Positions 1-11,568 of a stretch of DNA of 64,000 nt are shown piece after piece. The notes beneath the pieces are model-generated. The model saw only the letters and a list, made by a program, of their open reading frames with translations. It ran no database searches and was not told the origin of the DNA. How positions within the stretch are numbered: position 1 is the first letter of the stretch; each line of letters opens with the position of its first letter. Position numbers and translations under genes: made by a program. Source of the DNA: Staphylococcus petrasii. GTDB lineage: Bacteria > Bacillota > Bacilli > Staphylococcales > Staphylococcaceae. The stretch is from positions 1 through 64,000 of the forward strand of contig NZ_PPRC01000016.1 of assembly GCF_002902565.1 (NCBI RefSeq), in the 5' to 3' direction.

Positions 1-165
1 GTCCAATGATACCATCATGCAACTCACTCATAATTATCTAGTTTAAAAATGATGAGAATAATTCTACTTATTGCTTATATTTTATATTCTCAAATCACTT
101 ATTTAAAATTAAAAATCCTAATGATTTCTTATTCCAAATTAATTCGATAGAAGTAGTGTGATAAA

Positions 166-639
166 ATGAAAAAATTCTTATTAATAATAGTAGTTGGAAG
201 CGCACTTTTAACAGGTGGCGCGCTTTATGATGGTGTAGATAATCAAGATATGACAGAACCGACTATTCACTTTTGGCAAAGCAATCCAATGAAATTTAAT
301 ACTTATGTTAAAGGACAGTGTACGTATTATGCCTTCGACCGTATTCGCCAAAACGGGAATATGATTAATAATGAATGGGGCGATGCTAAGGAGTGGGCAT
401 CTAAAGCTGAAGATGAAGGTTACAAAGTAGATGAACATCCAAAACCTGGTTCAATATTACAAACCTCTGAAGGGGATCATGGTCATGTCGCTTATGTGGA
501 AAAAGTAAATGATAATGGTTCACTTACGGTATCTGATATGAACTATAAAAAACCTTATGAAGTAACAACAAGACACATTGGTACTTATGAAGTAAAAGAT
601 TATAATTACATTCATCCTAAAAATAATGCTAAAGCGTAA
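166..639 (+). CDS. Small secreted or membrane-anchored CHAP-domain protein
   Basis: The 157-residue product starts with a basic-hydrophobic segment (residues 1-20) that looks like a signal peptide or anchor; there is no lipobox cysteine. The rest resembles a single CHAP domain: the candidate catalytic Cys lies in KGQCTYYAFDR (about residue 52) and the His in GDHGHVAYVE (about residue 109). CHAP domains of staphylococci are peptidoglycan amidases or endopeptidases acting outside the membrane, often in SsaA-like proteins. Here no LysM or SH3 cell-wall binding domain is present, so it is a minimal enzyme. The ribosome binding site is weak (AGAAGTAGTGTG) and the gene stands alone before lspA. CHAP assignment is confident from the motifs; substrate is unknown. 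Confidence 0.8.
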   Translation: MKKFLLIIVVGSALLTGGALYDGVDNQDMTEPTIHFWQSNPMKFNTYVKGQCTYYAFDRIRQNGNMINNEWGDAKEWASKAEDEGYKVDEHPKPGSILQTSEGDHGHVAYVEKVNDNGSLTVSDMNYKKPYEVTTRHIGTYEVKDYNYIHPKNNAKA

Positions 640-704
640 TTGATGATAAAAATTTAAATCATTTGAGATTGTAACTGTAGCTTTTTTTATAAAGTCTATT
701 AAGC

Positions 705-710
705 TATAAT
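705..710 (+). promoter_or_regulatory. Candidate -10 box for lspA
   Basis: A perfect TATAAT lies 45 bases before the lspA start, in the short gap after the CHAP gene. No good -35 is visible at 17 bases (only a T-run), so this is a weak call. Confidence 0.35.
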
Positions 711-754
711 GTAGAGTGTTGTCAAAGCATTGAGGTGTGAATGGAGGCACGTGA

Positions 755-1231
755 ATGAAAAAGAAATATTATATTGGTATTTCACTTATAATAGCGATTG
801 CTATTTTAGTTATTGACCAATTAACGAAACGCATAATCGCGACGACGATGAATATTGGTGATTCTTATGAAGTAATTCCCAATTTCTTAAATATAACGTC
901 TCATAGAAATAATGGTGCAGCATGGGGGATTTTAAGTGGTAAGATGGGATTCTTTTACATTATTACGCTTATTATTTTAGTGGTGCTCGTATTATTTTAT
1001 ATTAAAGAAGCAAAGTATAATTTATTTATGCAAGTAGCGATTAGTTTATTATTTGCTGGGGCATTAGGTAACTTTATTGATCGTTTATTTAATGGTGAGG
1101 TAGTAGACTTTATTGATACAAATATTTTTGGTTACGCTTTTCCAATATTTAACGTAGCGGATTCAAGTTTAACTATTGGCGTATTATTAGTCATCATTGC
1201 TTTAATCAAAGATGCGACATCAAAAGGATAG
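755..1231 (+). CDS. lspA: Lipoprotein signal peptidase (signal peptidase II)
   Basis: Cleaves the signal peptide of diacylglyceryl-prolipoproteins in the membrane. The 158-residue protein has four hydrophobic segments and the family motifs: the catalytic aspartates are D118 in GEVVDFID and D136 in FNVADSS, matching the positions known in the S. aureus enzyme. NxxD-type motif GNFIDR lies just before them. A GGAGG sequence precedes the ATG by about 8 bases. The next gene, an RluD-type pseudouridine synthase, follows after 11 bases, the usual Firmicutes pairing, so they are probably cotranscribed. Confidence 0.97.
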   Translation: MKKKYYIGISLIIAIAILVIDQLTKRIIATTMNIGDSYEVIPNFLNITSHRNNGAAWGILSGKMGFFYIITLIILVVLVLFYIKEAKYNLFMQVAISLLFAGALGNFIDRLFNGEVVDFIDTNIFGYAFPIFNVADSSLTIGVLLVIIALIKDATSKG

Positions 1232-1242
1232 GAGGTTATAAT

Positions 1243-2160
1243 TTGGAAACATATGAGTATAAGATAGATAATAATGAACTCGTTGGGCAACGAATTGATA
1301 AATTACTTTCTGATTTCAATGGAGAATGGTCTCGAAGCCAAATTCAAGATTGGATTAAAGAAGAACTTGTGACAGTTAATGGCAAAGTCGTTAAATCAAA
1401 TTATAAAGTTAAAATGAATGATGATATAGTTGTGACTGAAAAAGAAGTCGTTGAAGCGGATATACAACCTGAGAATTTAAACTTAGATATCTATTATGAA
1501 GATGAAGATGTAGCTATTGTATATAAACCTAAAGGCATGGTAGTTCATCCATCACCAGGTCATTATACAGGCACGTTAGTTAATGGATTAATGTTTCAAA
1601 TCAAAGATTTATCAGGTATTAATGGAGAAATTCGTCCAGGTATTGTACACCGAATTGATAAAGATACGTCAGGTTTATTAATGGTTGCAAAAAATGATAT
1701 TGCCCATCGTGGACTAGTGGAACAACTTATGGATAAAACAGTTAAACGTAAATATACAGCGTTAGTTCATGGCAATATTCCACATGATTATGGCACAATT
1801 GATGCACCTATTGGTCGTAATGAAAAAGATCGCCAATCTATGGATGTAGTCGATAATGGTAAAGATGCTGTAACACATTTTAATGTATTAGAGCATTTTA
1901 ATGATTACACATTAATTGAATGTCAGTTAGAAACAGGACGTACACACCAAATTCGTGTGCATATGAAATATATAGGTTTCCCATTAGTTGGCGACCCTAA
2001 ATATGGTCCTAGAAAAACACTTGATATCGGTGGTCAAGCATTACATGCAGGTGTCATTGGTTTCGAACATCCAGTGACACATGAATACATTGAACGCCAA
2101 GCCGACTTACCACAAGAATTTAAAGATTTATTAGAAGAAATTCGCTTAAGAGAAGCATAA
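1243..2160 (+). CDS. RluD-family 23S rRNA pseudouridine synthase (YlyB-like)
   Basis: Isomerises uridine to pseudouridine in structured RNA. An N-terminal S4 RNA-binding domain (about residues 13-75) precedes the RluA/RluD catalytic domain; the catalytic Asp is D139 in the signature HRIDKDTSGLL, and a second conserved block is GRTHQIRVH. Length (305 residues) is normal. The start is a TTG, chosen because AGGAGG ends 7 bases upstream and the protein then begins METYEY as in relatives. The exact target uridines cannot be read from sequence; RluD/RluA-like activity on 23S rRNA is the family inference. It follows lspA in one operon and ends before a strong terminator. Confidence 0.93.
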   Translation: METYEYKIDNNELVGQRIDKLLSDFNGEWSRSQIQDWIKEELVTVNGKVVKSNYKVKMNDDIVVTEKEVVEADIQPENLNLDIYYEDEDVAIVYKPKGMVVHPSPGHYTGTLVNGLMFQIKDLSGINGEIRPGIVHRIDKDTSGLLMVAKNDIAHRGLVEQLMDKTVKRKYTALVHGNIPHDYGTIDAPIGRNEKDRQSMDVVDNGKDAVTHFNVLEHFNDYTLIECQLETGRTHQIRVHMKYIGFPLVGDPKYGPRKTLDIGGQALHAGVIGFEHPVTHEYIERQADLPQEFKDLLEEIRLREA

Positions 2161-2202
2161 TATTGAAAAGACTTGGACTTAAAGTTCTTGAATAAGTACA
2201 AG

Positions 2203-2243
2203 AGACAATTTCTATTGCAATAATATAGAAATTGTCTTTTTTT
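2203..2243 (+). terminator. Rho-independent terminator after rluD-like gene
   Basis: AGACAATTTCTAT and ATAGAAATTGTCT form a perfect 13-bp stem around a 9-base loop, followed by a run of T. It closes the lspA operon. Confidence 0.9.
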
Positions 2244-2368
2244 AATTATTATGATTTTATTTCGCTTGGGAGCTTTTTGTTCTGATATGAATATTAATGA
2301 ATGTAAGTAGTTCTAAGATGAATAACGAATGACGTTGTGTGACTCCCGAAGGAACAGTGTTTTGATGA

Positions 2369-2392
2369 ACCTAAGTGCTAAAGCACTTAGGT
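2369..2392. repeat. 24-nt hairpin, GTGC-TAAA-GCAC core
   Basis: ACCTAAGTGCT and AGCACTTAGGT are exact complements separated by AA. It lies between repeat units one and two. Confidence 0.85.
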
Positions 2393-2454
2393 AAGAAATT
2401 CTAGAGATGAACTACGAGTGTTGTTGCGCGACTCTTGGCGTTTTTTTATATTGA

Positions 2455-2478
2455 ACACAAGTGCAAGTGCACTTGTGT
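2455..2478. repeat. 24-nt hairpin, sister of the one at 2369
   Basis: ACACAAGTGCA and TGCACTTGTGT are exact complements separated by AG. It shares the AAGTGC/GCACTT core with the hairpin at 2369 while outer pairs differ on both arms together. Confidence 0.85.
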
Positions 2479-2664
2479 AAGGCGTTCTAAGATAGATAAC
2501 GAAACGTAGTTGCGTAGACTCCTAGGGGAGCAGTGCCAGTCGAAGACTACAGGCTGAGACGGCACCCCTGGAAAGCTTAGCAACTTAAGTGAGTGGCTGT
2601 CTATCTAAGAACTATGTTTTTGAAATTTTTTCAGTTTAAAAATGTATCTTTTTTAAATTTTGCA

Positions 2665-2693
2665 TTGACTTATTTTCAAAAAAGCATTAAGCT
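2665..2693 (+). promoter_or_regulatory. Candidate pyr operon promoter
   Basis: TTGACT at 2665-2670 is a good -35. The -10 is poor: TAAGCT is at 17-base spacing, TAATAA further down at 22. Placement just ahead of the PyrR attenuator fits the main pyr promoter; only the -35 is convincing. Confidence 0.45.
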
Positions 2694-2720
2694 AATAACA
2701 GTTCAAATAAGAAAACGTTA

Positions 2721-2911
2721 TGTCTTTAAGTGAAAGTCCAGAGAGGCTTCAAAGACAGAGAGAATAATTATATACTAAATTAAAACATAGCATCGATATT
2801 AGGTCGGTATGTTTTATTAAGTGGAACTTTTAATATGTAATCACGTAAGTATTACATGTTTGTATATAAATAAACCCTCGTGTCTTTGATTAAAGGCATG
2901 AGGGTTTTTAT
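2721..2911 (+). promoter_or_regulatory. PyrR-dependent transcription attenuator before pyrR
   Basis: The PyrR-binding loop is at 2721-2757: TGTCTTT and AAAGACA form the stem and the loop carries the family signature AGTCCAGAGAGGCT. The terminator at 2872-2911 pairs AAACCCTC with GAGGGTTT and ends in T. The sequence AAAGACA (2751-2757) can pair either with TGTCTTT at 2721 or with the identical TGTCTTT at 2881 inside the terminator's left arm, which is exactly the switch expected: with UMP-bound PyrR the loop forms and the terminator is free; without it the antiterminator wins. An extra stem AAAACATA/TATGTTTT lies between. Confidence 0.92.
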
Positions 2912-2929
2912 ATTTTAAGAGGTGAGATA

Positions 2930-3457
2930 ATGTCAGAACGTATCATTATGGATGATGCTGCAATTCAAAGAACAGTCACACGCATTGCGCATGAAATTCT
3001 TGAATACAATAAAGGTACTGAAAACCTTGTATTACTCGGAATTAAAACAAGAGGCGAATTCTTAGCACGACGCATTCAAAATAAAATTAACCAAATTGAG
3101 CAAAAAAGCGTTCCAACCGGTACGATTGACATTACGCATTTCAGAGATGATATCGAAATCGCAAATAAACAAATTACTAAAGAAGCTATCGATATTGATG
3201 CGGATATCACAGATAAAGTTGTCATCATTATCGACGATGTCCTTTACACGGGACGTACAGTCAGAGCTTCATTAGATGCAATACTATTACATTCTCGACC
3301 AAATAAGATTGGCTTAGCGGCACTCGTTGATCGAGGGCACCGTGAATTGCCAATTAGAGCAGATTTTGTAGGAAAAAATATTCCAACTGCTAAAAATGAA
3401 GCCGTTTCAGTTTATTTAGATGAAAAGGATTCACGTAACGCAGTAGTAATTGAATAA
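2930..3457 (+). CDS. pyrR: Bifunctional pyr operon attenuator protein / uracil phosphoribosyltransferase
   Basis: PyrR binds the loops in pyr mRNA in response to UMP or UTP and forces termination; it also has weak uracil phosphoribosyltransferase activity. The 175-residue protein has a type I PRTase fold; the PRPP-binding motif [14 protein letters not shown] is at residues 97-110. The start follows GAGGTGAG by 6 bases. It is the first gene of the pyrimidine operon and lies between two attenuators that it should itself control, so its synthesis is autoregulated. Confidence 0.97.
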   Translation: MSERIIMDDAAIQRTVTRIAHEILEYNKGTENLVLLGIKTRGEFLARRIQNKINQIEQKSVPTGTIDITHFRDDIEIANKQITKEAIDIDADITDKVVIIIDDVLYTGRTVRASLDAILLHSRPNKIGLAALVDRGHRELPIRADFVGKNIPTAKNEAVSVYLDEKDSRNAVVIE

Positions 3458-3458
3458 A

Positions 3459-3680
3459 GACCTTTTAAATCAGTACGAGAGACTGAAAAAGGTGAAGTAT
3501 TTAATGGTGAGTATGTAAATCGATAATATAAAATAGTAAATCAAATTATCCTTATACTCACTGCAATTAAATACTTTATCACGTACTTAATAGATAATTA
3601 CGTTCCAATCCATATTATCTATTATGACGAGTACAATTTTTTTAGTCTCTTTACATCCACAATGTAAAGAGACTTTTTTT
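3459..3680 (+). promoter_or_regulatory. Second PyrR attenuator, between pyrR and pyrP
   Basis: The binding loop at 3459-3493 has stem ACCTTTT/AAAAGGT and inner CAGT/ACTG around ACGAGAG, a variant of the usual CCAGAGAGG. The terminator is at 3644-3680: AGTCTCTTTACAT pairs perfectly with ATGTAAAGAGACT, then T. The antiterminator is visible: AGAGACTGAAAAA (3478-3490) complements TTTTTTTAGTCTCT, and GTATTTAAT with GAGTAT (from 3496) pairs with ATACTCA and ATTAAATAC (from 3553). The three alternatives exclude each other, as in known PyrR leaders. Confidence 0.85.
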
Positions 3681-3700
3681 ATAGAAAGGAAGAAAAAAAG

Positions 3701-5936
<2,236 letters not shown>

Positions 5937-5939
5937 ATA

Positions 5940-7214
5940 ATGAAATTAATCAAAAACGCTCAAATTTTAGATAACGGTGAACTGAAACAAGTTTCAATAT
6001 TAATTGATGGACAACACATCAAAGAAATTAGCAACTCAATTGAAGTAAACGACGATGTTGAAGTAATTGATGCACAAGGCCAATTCGTGGCACCTGGATT
6101 TGTAGACGTACACGTACATTTACGTGAACCAGGCGGCGAACATAAAGAAACAATTGAAACAGGTACAAAAGCGGCAGCTCGTGGTGGTTTCACTACAGTA
6201 TGTCCTATGCCTAATACGCGTCCTGTACCAGATTCAGTTGAAAACATGGGCCGTTTAAATGAACTTATTAAAGAAAATGCTCAAGTACGTGTATTACCAT
6301 ATGCTTCAATTACAGTACGTGAAGCAGGTAAAGAACATGTAGATTTTGAAGCTTTAGCTAAAGAGGGCGCTTTCGCTTTCACTGATGATGGTGTAGGTGT
6401 ACAAGAAGCCGCTATGATGTATGAAGCAATGCAACAAGCTGCTAAAGTGAATAAAGCTGTGGTAGCACACTGTGAAGATAACAGTTTAATCTACGGTGGT
6501 GCGATGCATCAAGGTAAACGTAGTGAAGAATTAGGCATTCCTGGTATCCCTAATATTTGTGAAGCAGTACAAATTGCTAGAGACGTATTATTAGCAGAAG
6601 CTGCAGATTGTCATTACCATGTATGTCACGTTTCTACTAAAGAAAGTGTTAGAGCAATCCGTGACGCTAAAGCAGCAGGCATTCATGTTACTGCAGAAGT
6701 AACACCACATCACTTATTATTAACAGAAGATGATGTGCCAGGGGATGACGCCATTTTCAAAATGAATCCACCTTTAAGAAGCAAAGAAGACAGAGAAGCA
6801 TTATTAGAAGGCTTATTAGATGGTACGATCGATTGTATCGCAACAGACCATGCGCCTCATGCTAAAGAGGAGAAAGCACAACCGATGACGAAAGCACCAT
6901 TCGGTATTGTGGGTAGTGAAACAGCATTCCCATTATTATACACACACTTTGTGAAAAATGGAGACTGGACACTTCAACAATTAGTGGATTATTTAACAAT
7001 TAAACCTGCTGAAACATTTGATTTACCGTATGGCAGATTAGAAGAAGGAAGCTTTGCTGACTTAACAATCATTAACTTAGATGAGGAACGCGAAATCAGA
7101 GGCGAAGATTTCTTATCTAAAGCGGATAACACACCATTCATTGGATACAAAGTATATGGTAATCCAGTATTAACAATGGTTGAAGGCGAAGTTAAATTTA
7201 AGGAGGATAAGTAA
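5940..7214 (+). CDS. pyrC: Dihydroorotase (type I)
   Basis: Cyclises carbamoyl aspartate to dihydroorotate. The 424-residue protein is an amidohydrolase: the metal-binding HVH is at residues 58-60, followed by LREPG; further ligand motifs are VAHCEDN and ATDHAPH (catalytic Asp D303). The start lies 3 bases after pyrB; AAAAGGGGAG at the end of pyrB serves as ribosome binding site. No pyrD/pyrK dihydroorotate dehydrogenase gene is found between pyrC and pyrF, so that step must be encoded elsewhere, as in staphylococci generally. Confidence 0.97.
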   Translation: MKLIKNAQILDNGELKQVSILIDGQHIKEISNSIEVNDDVEVIDAQGQFVAPGFVDVHVHLREPGGEHKETIETGTKAAARGGFTTVCPMPNTRPVPDSVENMGRLNELIKENAQVRVLPYASITVREAGKEHVDFEALAKEGAFAFTDDGVGVQEAAMMYEAMQQAAKVNKAVVAHCEDNSLIYGGAMHQGKRSEELGIPGIPNICEAVQIARDVLLAEAADCHYHVCHVSTKESVRAIRDAKAAGIHVTAEVTPHHLLLTEDDVPGDDAIFKMNPPLRSKEDREALLEGLLDGTIDCIATDHAPHAKEEKAQPMTKAPFGIVGSETAFPLLYTHFVKNGDWTLQQLVDYLTIKPAETFDLPYGRLEEGSFADLTIINLDEEREIRGEDFLSKADNTPFIGYKVYGNPVLTMVEGEVKFKEDK

Positions 7215-7215
7215 G

Positions 7216-8316
7216 ATGCTTGAACGACGTTATCTTGTATTAGAAGATGGGACATTTTATGAAGGCTATAAATTAGGATCAGATGAATTATCTATCGGTG
7301 AAATTGTGTTCAACACTGCAATGACAGGTTACCAAGAAACAATTTCTGACCCATCTTATACTGGTCAAATCGTGACCTTTACCTACCCATTAATTGGAAA
7401 TTACGGGATTAATAGAGATGATTTCGAATCATTAACACCTACATTAAATGGTGTAGTAGTGAAAGAAGCAAGTACTCACCCAAGTAATTTTAGAAAACAA
7501 AAAACATTACATGAAGTACTTGAACAATACAAGATTCCAGGAATTTCAGGCGTTGATACACGCAGTATTACACGTAAAATCAGACAACATGGTGTATTAA
7601 AAGCTGGATTCACTGATAATAAAGAAGAAATTGAACAATTAATTGAAAACTTAAAAACTGCAGAGTTACCTCGCGATGAAGTGACTACAGTTTCAACTAA
7701 AACACCATATGTTTCAACAGGTTCAGACTTAAGCGTTGTATTATTAGACTTTGGTAAGAAACAAAACATTGTGCGTGAATTAAATTCAAGAGGTTGTAAC
7801 GTAACTGTTGTACCATACGATACATCAGCAGAAGAAATCTTAGCGATGTCTCCAGACGGTGTAATGTTATCAAACGGCCCTGGGGATCCAGATGAAGTAG
7901 ATGTGGCATTAGATATGATTAACGGTATCTTAGGTAAAATTCCATTCTTCGGTATTTGCTTAGGACATCAATTATTCGCATTATCTCAAGGTGCTACATC
8001 ATTCAAGATGAAATTTGGTCACCGAGGTGCGAACCATCCGGTTAAAGACTTACGTACAGGTAAAGTAGATATTACTAGCCAAAACCATGGTTATGCGATT
8101 GATAAAGACTCATTAGCGAATACAGATTTAGAAGTTACGCATATCGCATTAAATGATGGCACAGTAGAAGGTTTAAGACACAAAACATTACCTGCGTTCT
8201 CAGTACAATATCACCCAGAAGCAAGACCAGGCCCAAGTGATTCAAATTATTTATTCGATGAATTTATGACGATGATGAAAGAATTTAAAGAAAAGGAGCA
8301 AACAGTAAATGCCTAA
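7216..8316 (+). CDS. carA: Carbamoyl-phosphate synthase small (glutaminase) chain
   Basis: Hydrolyses glutamine and channels ammonia to CarB. I place the start at the ATG giving [10 protein letters not shown], 7-8 bases after AAGGAGGA, and not at a more upstream ATG inside pyrC; the protein is then 366 residues. The N-terminal CarA domain is followed by a class I glutamine amidotransferase domain with nucleophile C248 in FGICLGHQ and the H333/E335 pair in YHPEA. It overlaps carB by 8 bases. As the only carAB in this operon, it supplies carbamoyl phosphate for both pyrimidines and arginine unless another copy exists. Confidence 0.97.
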   Translation: MLERRYLVLEDGTFYEGYKLGSDELSIGEIVFNTAMTGYQETISDPSYTGQIVTFTYPLIGNYGINRDDFESLTPTLNGVVVKEASTHPSNFRKQKTLHEVLEQYKIPGISGVDTRSITRKIRQHGVLKAGFTDNKEEIEQLIENLKTAELPRDEVTTVSTKTPYVSTGSDLSVVLLDFGKKQNIVRELNSRGCNVTVVPYDTSAEEILAMSPDGVMLSNGPGDPDEVDVALDMINGILGKIPFFGICLGHQLFALSQGATSFKMKFGHRGANHPVKDLRTGKVDITSQNHGYAIDKDSLANTDLEVTHIALNDGTVEGLRHKTLPAFSVQYHPEARPGPSDSNYLFDEFMTMMKEFKEKEQTVNA

Positions 8317-11300
8317 ACGTGACGATATTCAAACCATTCTAGTAATTGGATCAGGTCCAATCATAATAGGACAAGCTGCAGAATTTGATTATGCAGGTAC
8401 ACAAGCGTGTTTAGCGCTTAAAGAAGAAGGATACCGTGTTATCTTAGTTAACTCGAATCCTGCAACAATTATGACAGATAAAGAAATTGCAGATAAAGTT
8501 TATATCGAACCGTTAACACATGATTTTATTGCTCGTATTATCCGTAAAGAACAACCTGATGCATTGCTACCAACACTAGGTGGTCAAACTGGTTTAAACA
8601 TGGCGATTCAATTACATGATAGCGGTGTATTAGAAGCAAATAATGTAAAACTATTAGGTACTGAACTTGAATCAATTCAACAAGCAGAAGACAGAGAATT
8701 GTTTAGATCATTAATGAATGACTTAGATGTTCCTGTACCTGAAAGTGATATCGTAAATACGGTAGAACAAGCTTTTGCTTTCAAAGAACAAGTAGGTTAC
8801 CCATTAATTGTACGCCCAGCATTCACTATGGGTGGTACTGGTGGCGGTATCTGTCACAACGATGAAGAGTTGAAAGAAGTAGTAAGTAATGGTTTACATT
8901 ATAGTCCTGCTACACAATGTTTAATTGAAAAATCAATCGCAGGTTATAAAGAAATCGAATACGAAGTAATGCGTGATAAAAATGATAACGCGATTGTAGT
9001 ATGTAATATGGAAAACATCGACCCAGTCGGTATCCATACTGGTGACTCAATTGTAGTGGCACCAAGCCAAACGCTATCTGATGTTGAATATCAAATGTTA
9101 CGTGATGTATCACTTAAAGTCATCAGAGCTTTAGGAATTGAAGGTGGATGTAACGTTCAATTAGCTTTAGATCCACACTCTTTAAATTACTACATTATCG
9201 AAGTAAACCCACGTGTATCACGTTCATCAGCACTTGCGTCTAAAGCAACTGGTTATCCAATCGCTAAACTAGCGGCTAAAATCGCAGTAGGATTAACGTT
9301 AGATGAAATGTTAAATCCAGTAACTGGTACATCTTATGCTGCCTTCGAACCAGCGTTAGACTACGTTATTTCTAAGATTCCTCGTTTCCCATTTGATAAA
9401 TTTGAAAAAGGTGAACGAGAACTGGGTACGCAAATGAAAGCTACCGGTGAAGTTATGGCTATTGGACGTACATATGAAGAATCGTTATTGAAAGCCATCC
9501 GTTCATTAGAATACGGTGTACATCATTTAGGTTTACCAAACGGTGAAAGTTTCGACTTAGACTATATTAAAGAACGTATTGGTCATCAAGATGATGAACG
9601 CTTATTCTTCATCGGTGAAGCCATTCGTCGTGGTACAACATTAGAAGAAATTCATAACATGACTCAAATCGATTATTTCTTCTTAAATAAATTCCAAAAT
9701 ATCATTAACATTGAACATGAATTAAAAAAACATCCTGGCGATTTAGAATACCTTAAATATGCTAAAGACTATGGCTTCAGTGATAAAGTTATCGCTCACC
9801 GCTTTGGTATGACAGAAGAAGAAGTATATCAATTACGCCAAGACAACAATATCAAGCCAGTATATAAAATGGTAGATACATGTGCAGCAGAATTCGAATC
9901 TACTACACCATATTATTACGGTACGTATGAAACTGAAAATGAATCAATTGTTACAGATAAAGAAAAAATCTTAGTACTTGGTTCAGGTCCAATCCGTATC
10001 GGCCAAGGGGTAGAATTTGACTATGCTACTGTACATGCTGTATGGGCTATCCAAAATGCTGGATACGAAGCAATTATCGTGAATAATAACCCTGAAACAG
10101 TTTCAACAGACTTTTCAATTTCAGATAAATTATACTTCGAACCATTAACTGAAGAAGATGTAATGAACATCATTAATTTAGAACAACCTAAAGGTGTGGT
10201 TGTGCAATTCGGTGGTCAAACAGCGATTAACTTAGCTGATAAGTTAGCGAAACATGGTGTTCAAATCTTAGGTACGACATTAGAAGACTTAAACCGTGCA
10301 GAAGATAGAAAAGAGTTCGAAGCATTATTACGTAAGATCGATGTGCCACAACCTAAAGGTAAGACAGCAACTTCTCCTAAGGAAGCGCTTGAAAATGCCC
10401 GCGAAATTGGCTATCCAGTTGTAGTTCGCCCATCATATGTTTTAGGCGGACGTGCAATGGAAATCGTAAATAGCGATGCTGAATTAGAAAACTATATGGA
10501 ACAAGCGGTTAAAGCAAGTCCAGAACATCCGGTATTAGTGGATAGATATTTAACAGGTAAAGAAATCGAAGTAGACGCGATTTCAGACGGTGAAACAGTG
10601 ATCATCCCTGGTATCATGGAACATATCGAACGTGCTGGTGTGCATAGTGGTGACTCAATCGCAGTGTATCCACCACAAACATTAAGCCAAGAAGATATCG
10701 ATACGCTAGAAGATTACACAATCAAATTGGCCAAAGGTTTAAACATCATTGGTTTAATTAATATCCAATTTGTTATCGCACATGATGGTGTTTATGTATT
10801 AGAAGTGAACCCACGTGCCAGCCGTACAGTGCCATTCTTAAGTAAAATCACTGATATTCAAATGGCTCAATTAGCGATGCAAGCGATTATGGGTACTAAG
10901 TTGAAAGATTTAGGTTATAAACAAGGAGTTCAACCATACTCAGAAGGCGTATATGTTAAAGCACCAGTATTCAGCTTTAATAAGTTGAAAAATGTAGACG
11001 TAACGCTTGGACCTGAAATGAAATCTACCGGTGAAGTTATGGGTAAAGACATGACATTAGAAAAAGCTTTATATAAAGGCTTAACTGGTAGTGGGGTTGA
11101 AGTTAAAGATCACGGTACTGTATTAATGACAGTTAGCGATAAAGATAAAGAAGAAATCGTAAAAATAGCACATCGCTTAAATGAAGTAGGCTATAAAATC
11201 TTAGCAACAGAAGGTACAGCTGAAAAATTAAAAGAACATCACATCCCAGTTGAAGTCGTAGGTAAAATCGGTGGAGAAGATGATTTACTAACACGTATTC

Positions 11301-11482
11301 AAAACGGAGAAGTACAAATTGTGATTAATACAATGACAAAAGGTAAAGAAGTAGAAAGAGATGGTTTCCAAATCCGTCGTACTACTGTAGAAAACGGTGT
11401 ACCTTGCTTAACTTCATTAGATACAGCAAGCGCATTAACAAATGTTATTGAAAGCATGACATTCACAATGAGAAATATGTAA
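8309..11482 (+). CDS. carB: Carbamoyl-phosphate synthase large chain
   Basis: Makes carbamoyl phosphate from bicarbonate, ammonia and two ATP. The 1057-residue chain shows the internal duplication: the two halves each begin with a similar motif ([20 protein letters not shown] near residue 10 and [20 protein letters not shown] near 555), each followed by an ATP-grasp domain with [11 protein letters not shown] and [11 protein letters not shown]. The C-terminal 120 residues are an MGS-like allosteric domain where UMP and PRPP act in relatives. Start overlaps the end of carA; AAAAGGAG is the ribosome binding site. Confidence 0.98.
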   Translation: MPKRDDIQTILVIGSGPIIIGQAAEFDYAGTQACLALKEEGYRVILVNSNPATIMTDKEIADKVYIEPLTHDFIARIIRKEQPDALLPTLGGQTGLNMAIQLHDSGVLEANNVKLLGTELESIQQAEDRELFRSLMNDLDVPVPESDIVNTVEQAFAFKEQVGYPLIVRPAFTMGGTGGGICHNDEELKEVVSNGLHYSPATQCLIEKSIAGYKEIEYEVMRDKNDNAIVVCNMENIDPVGIHTGDSIVVAPSQTLSDVEYQMLRDVSLKVIRALGIEGGCNVQLALDPHSLNYYIIEVNPRVSRSSALASKATGYPIAKLAAKIAVGLTLDEMLNPVTGTSYAAFEPALDYVISKIPRFPFDKFEKGERELGTQMKATGEVMAIGRTYEESLLKAIRSLEYGVHHLGLPNGESFDLDYIKERIGHQDDERLFFIGEAIRRGTTLEEIHNMTQIDYFFLNKFQNIINIEHELKKHPGDLEYLKYAKDYGFSDKVIAHRFGMTEEEVYQLRQDNNIKPVYKMVDTCAAEFESTTPYYYGTYETENESIVTDKEKILVLGSGPIRIGQGVEFDYATVHAVWAIQNAGYEAIIVNNNPETVSTDFSISDKLYFEPLTEEDVMNIINLEQPKGVVVQFGGQTAINLADKLAKHGVQILGTTLEDLNRAEDRKEFEALLRKIDVPQPKGKTATSPKEALENAREIGYPVVVRPSYVLGGRAMEIVNSDAELENYMEQAVKASPEHPVLVDRYLTGKEIEVDAISDGETVIIPGIMEHIERAGVHSGDSIAVYPPQTLSQEDIDTLEDYTIKLAKGLNIIGLINIQFVIAHDGVYVLEVNPRASRTVPFLSKITDIQMAQLAMQAIMGTKLKDLGYKQGVQPYSEGVYVKAPVFSFNKLKNVDVTLGPEMKSTGEVMGKDMTLEKALYKGLTGSGVEVKDHGTVLMTVSDKDKEEIVKIAHRLNEVGYKILATEGTAEKLKEHHIPVEVVGKIGGEDDLLTRIQNGEVQIVINTMTKGKEVERDGFQIRRTTVENGVPCLTSLDTASALTNVIESMTFTMRNM

Positions 11483-11500
11483 ATAATCAATAAGATAAGA

Positions 11501-11553
11501 ACGACAGAGTAGAATAAGTCATTGAGCTTACACTGCTCTCGTCGTTCATTTTC
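11501..11553 (+). other. Imperfect stem-loop between carB and pyrF
   Basis: GAACGACAGAG and CTCTCGTCGTTC can pair around an internal loop, but only a short T stretch follows. It may be an mRNA processing or partial termination site inside the operon; no PyrR loop signature is seen. Confidence 0.4.
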
Positions 11554-11568
11554 AAAAGGAGCTTTTAA

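Larger units (their letters stand above)
2305..2613. repeat. Tandem degenerate intergenic repeat units with hairpins
   Basis: Three related units begin at 2311, 2399 and 2485 with TTCTAAGAT-like sequence, followed by ATGAATAACGAA-like and GTTGYGYGACTC-like blocks. The third is the longest: its ends (GTTCTAAGATAGATA at 2484 and TCTATCTAAGAAC at 2601) are complementary, and inside are nested stems AGTTGC/GCAACT, AGGGG/CCCCT, GTGCC/GGCAC and AGTC-GAA-GACT. Between the units lie two 24-base hairpins (2369-2392, 2455-2478). The type resembles dispersed intergenic repeats I recall from staphylococcal genomes with GCAGTGCCAGTCGAAGAC-like cores. No protein gene is supported here. Function unknown. 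Confidence 0.75.

Noticed and set aside
1-31. Possible start of a minus-strand gene at the window edge (MSELHDGIIG)
   Set aside because: Only ten codons are visible and there is no ribosome binding site upstream of the ATG, so it cannot be supported.
11501-11553. PyrR attenuator between carB and pyrF
   Set aside because: A hairpin exists, but no PyrR loop signature and no proper T-run were found, so it is listed only as a stem-loop.
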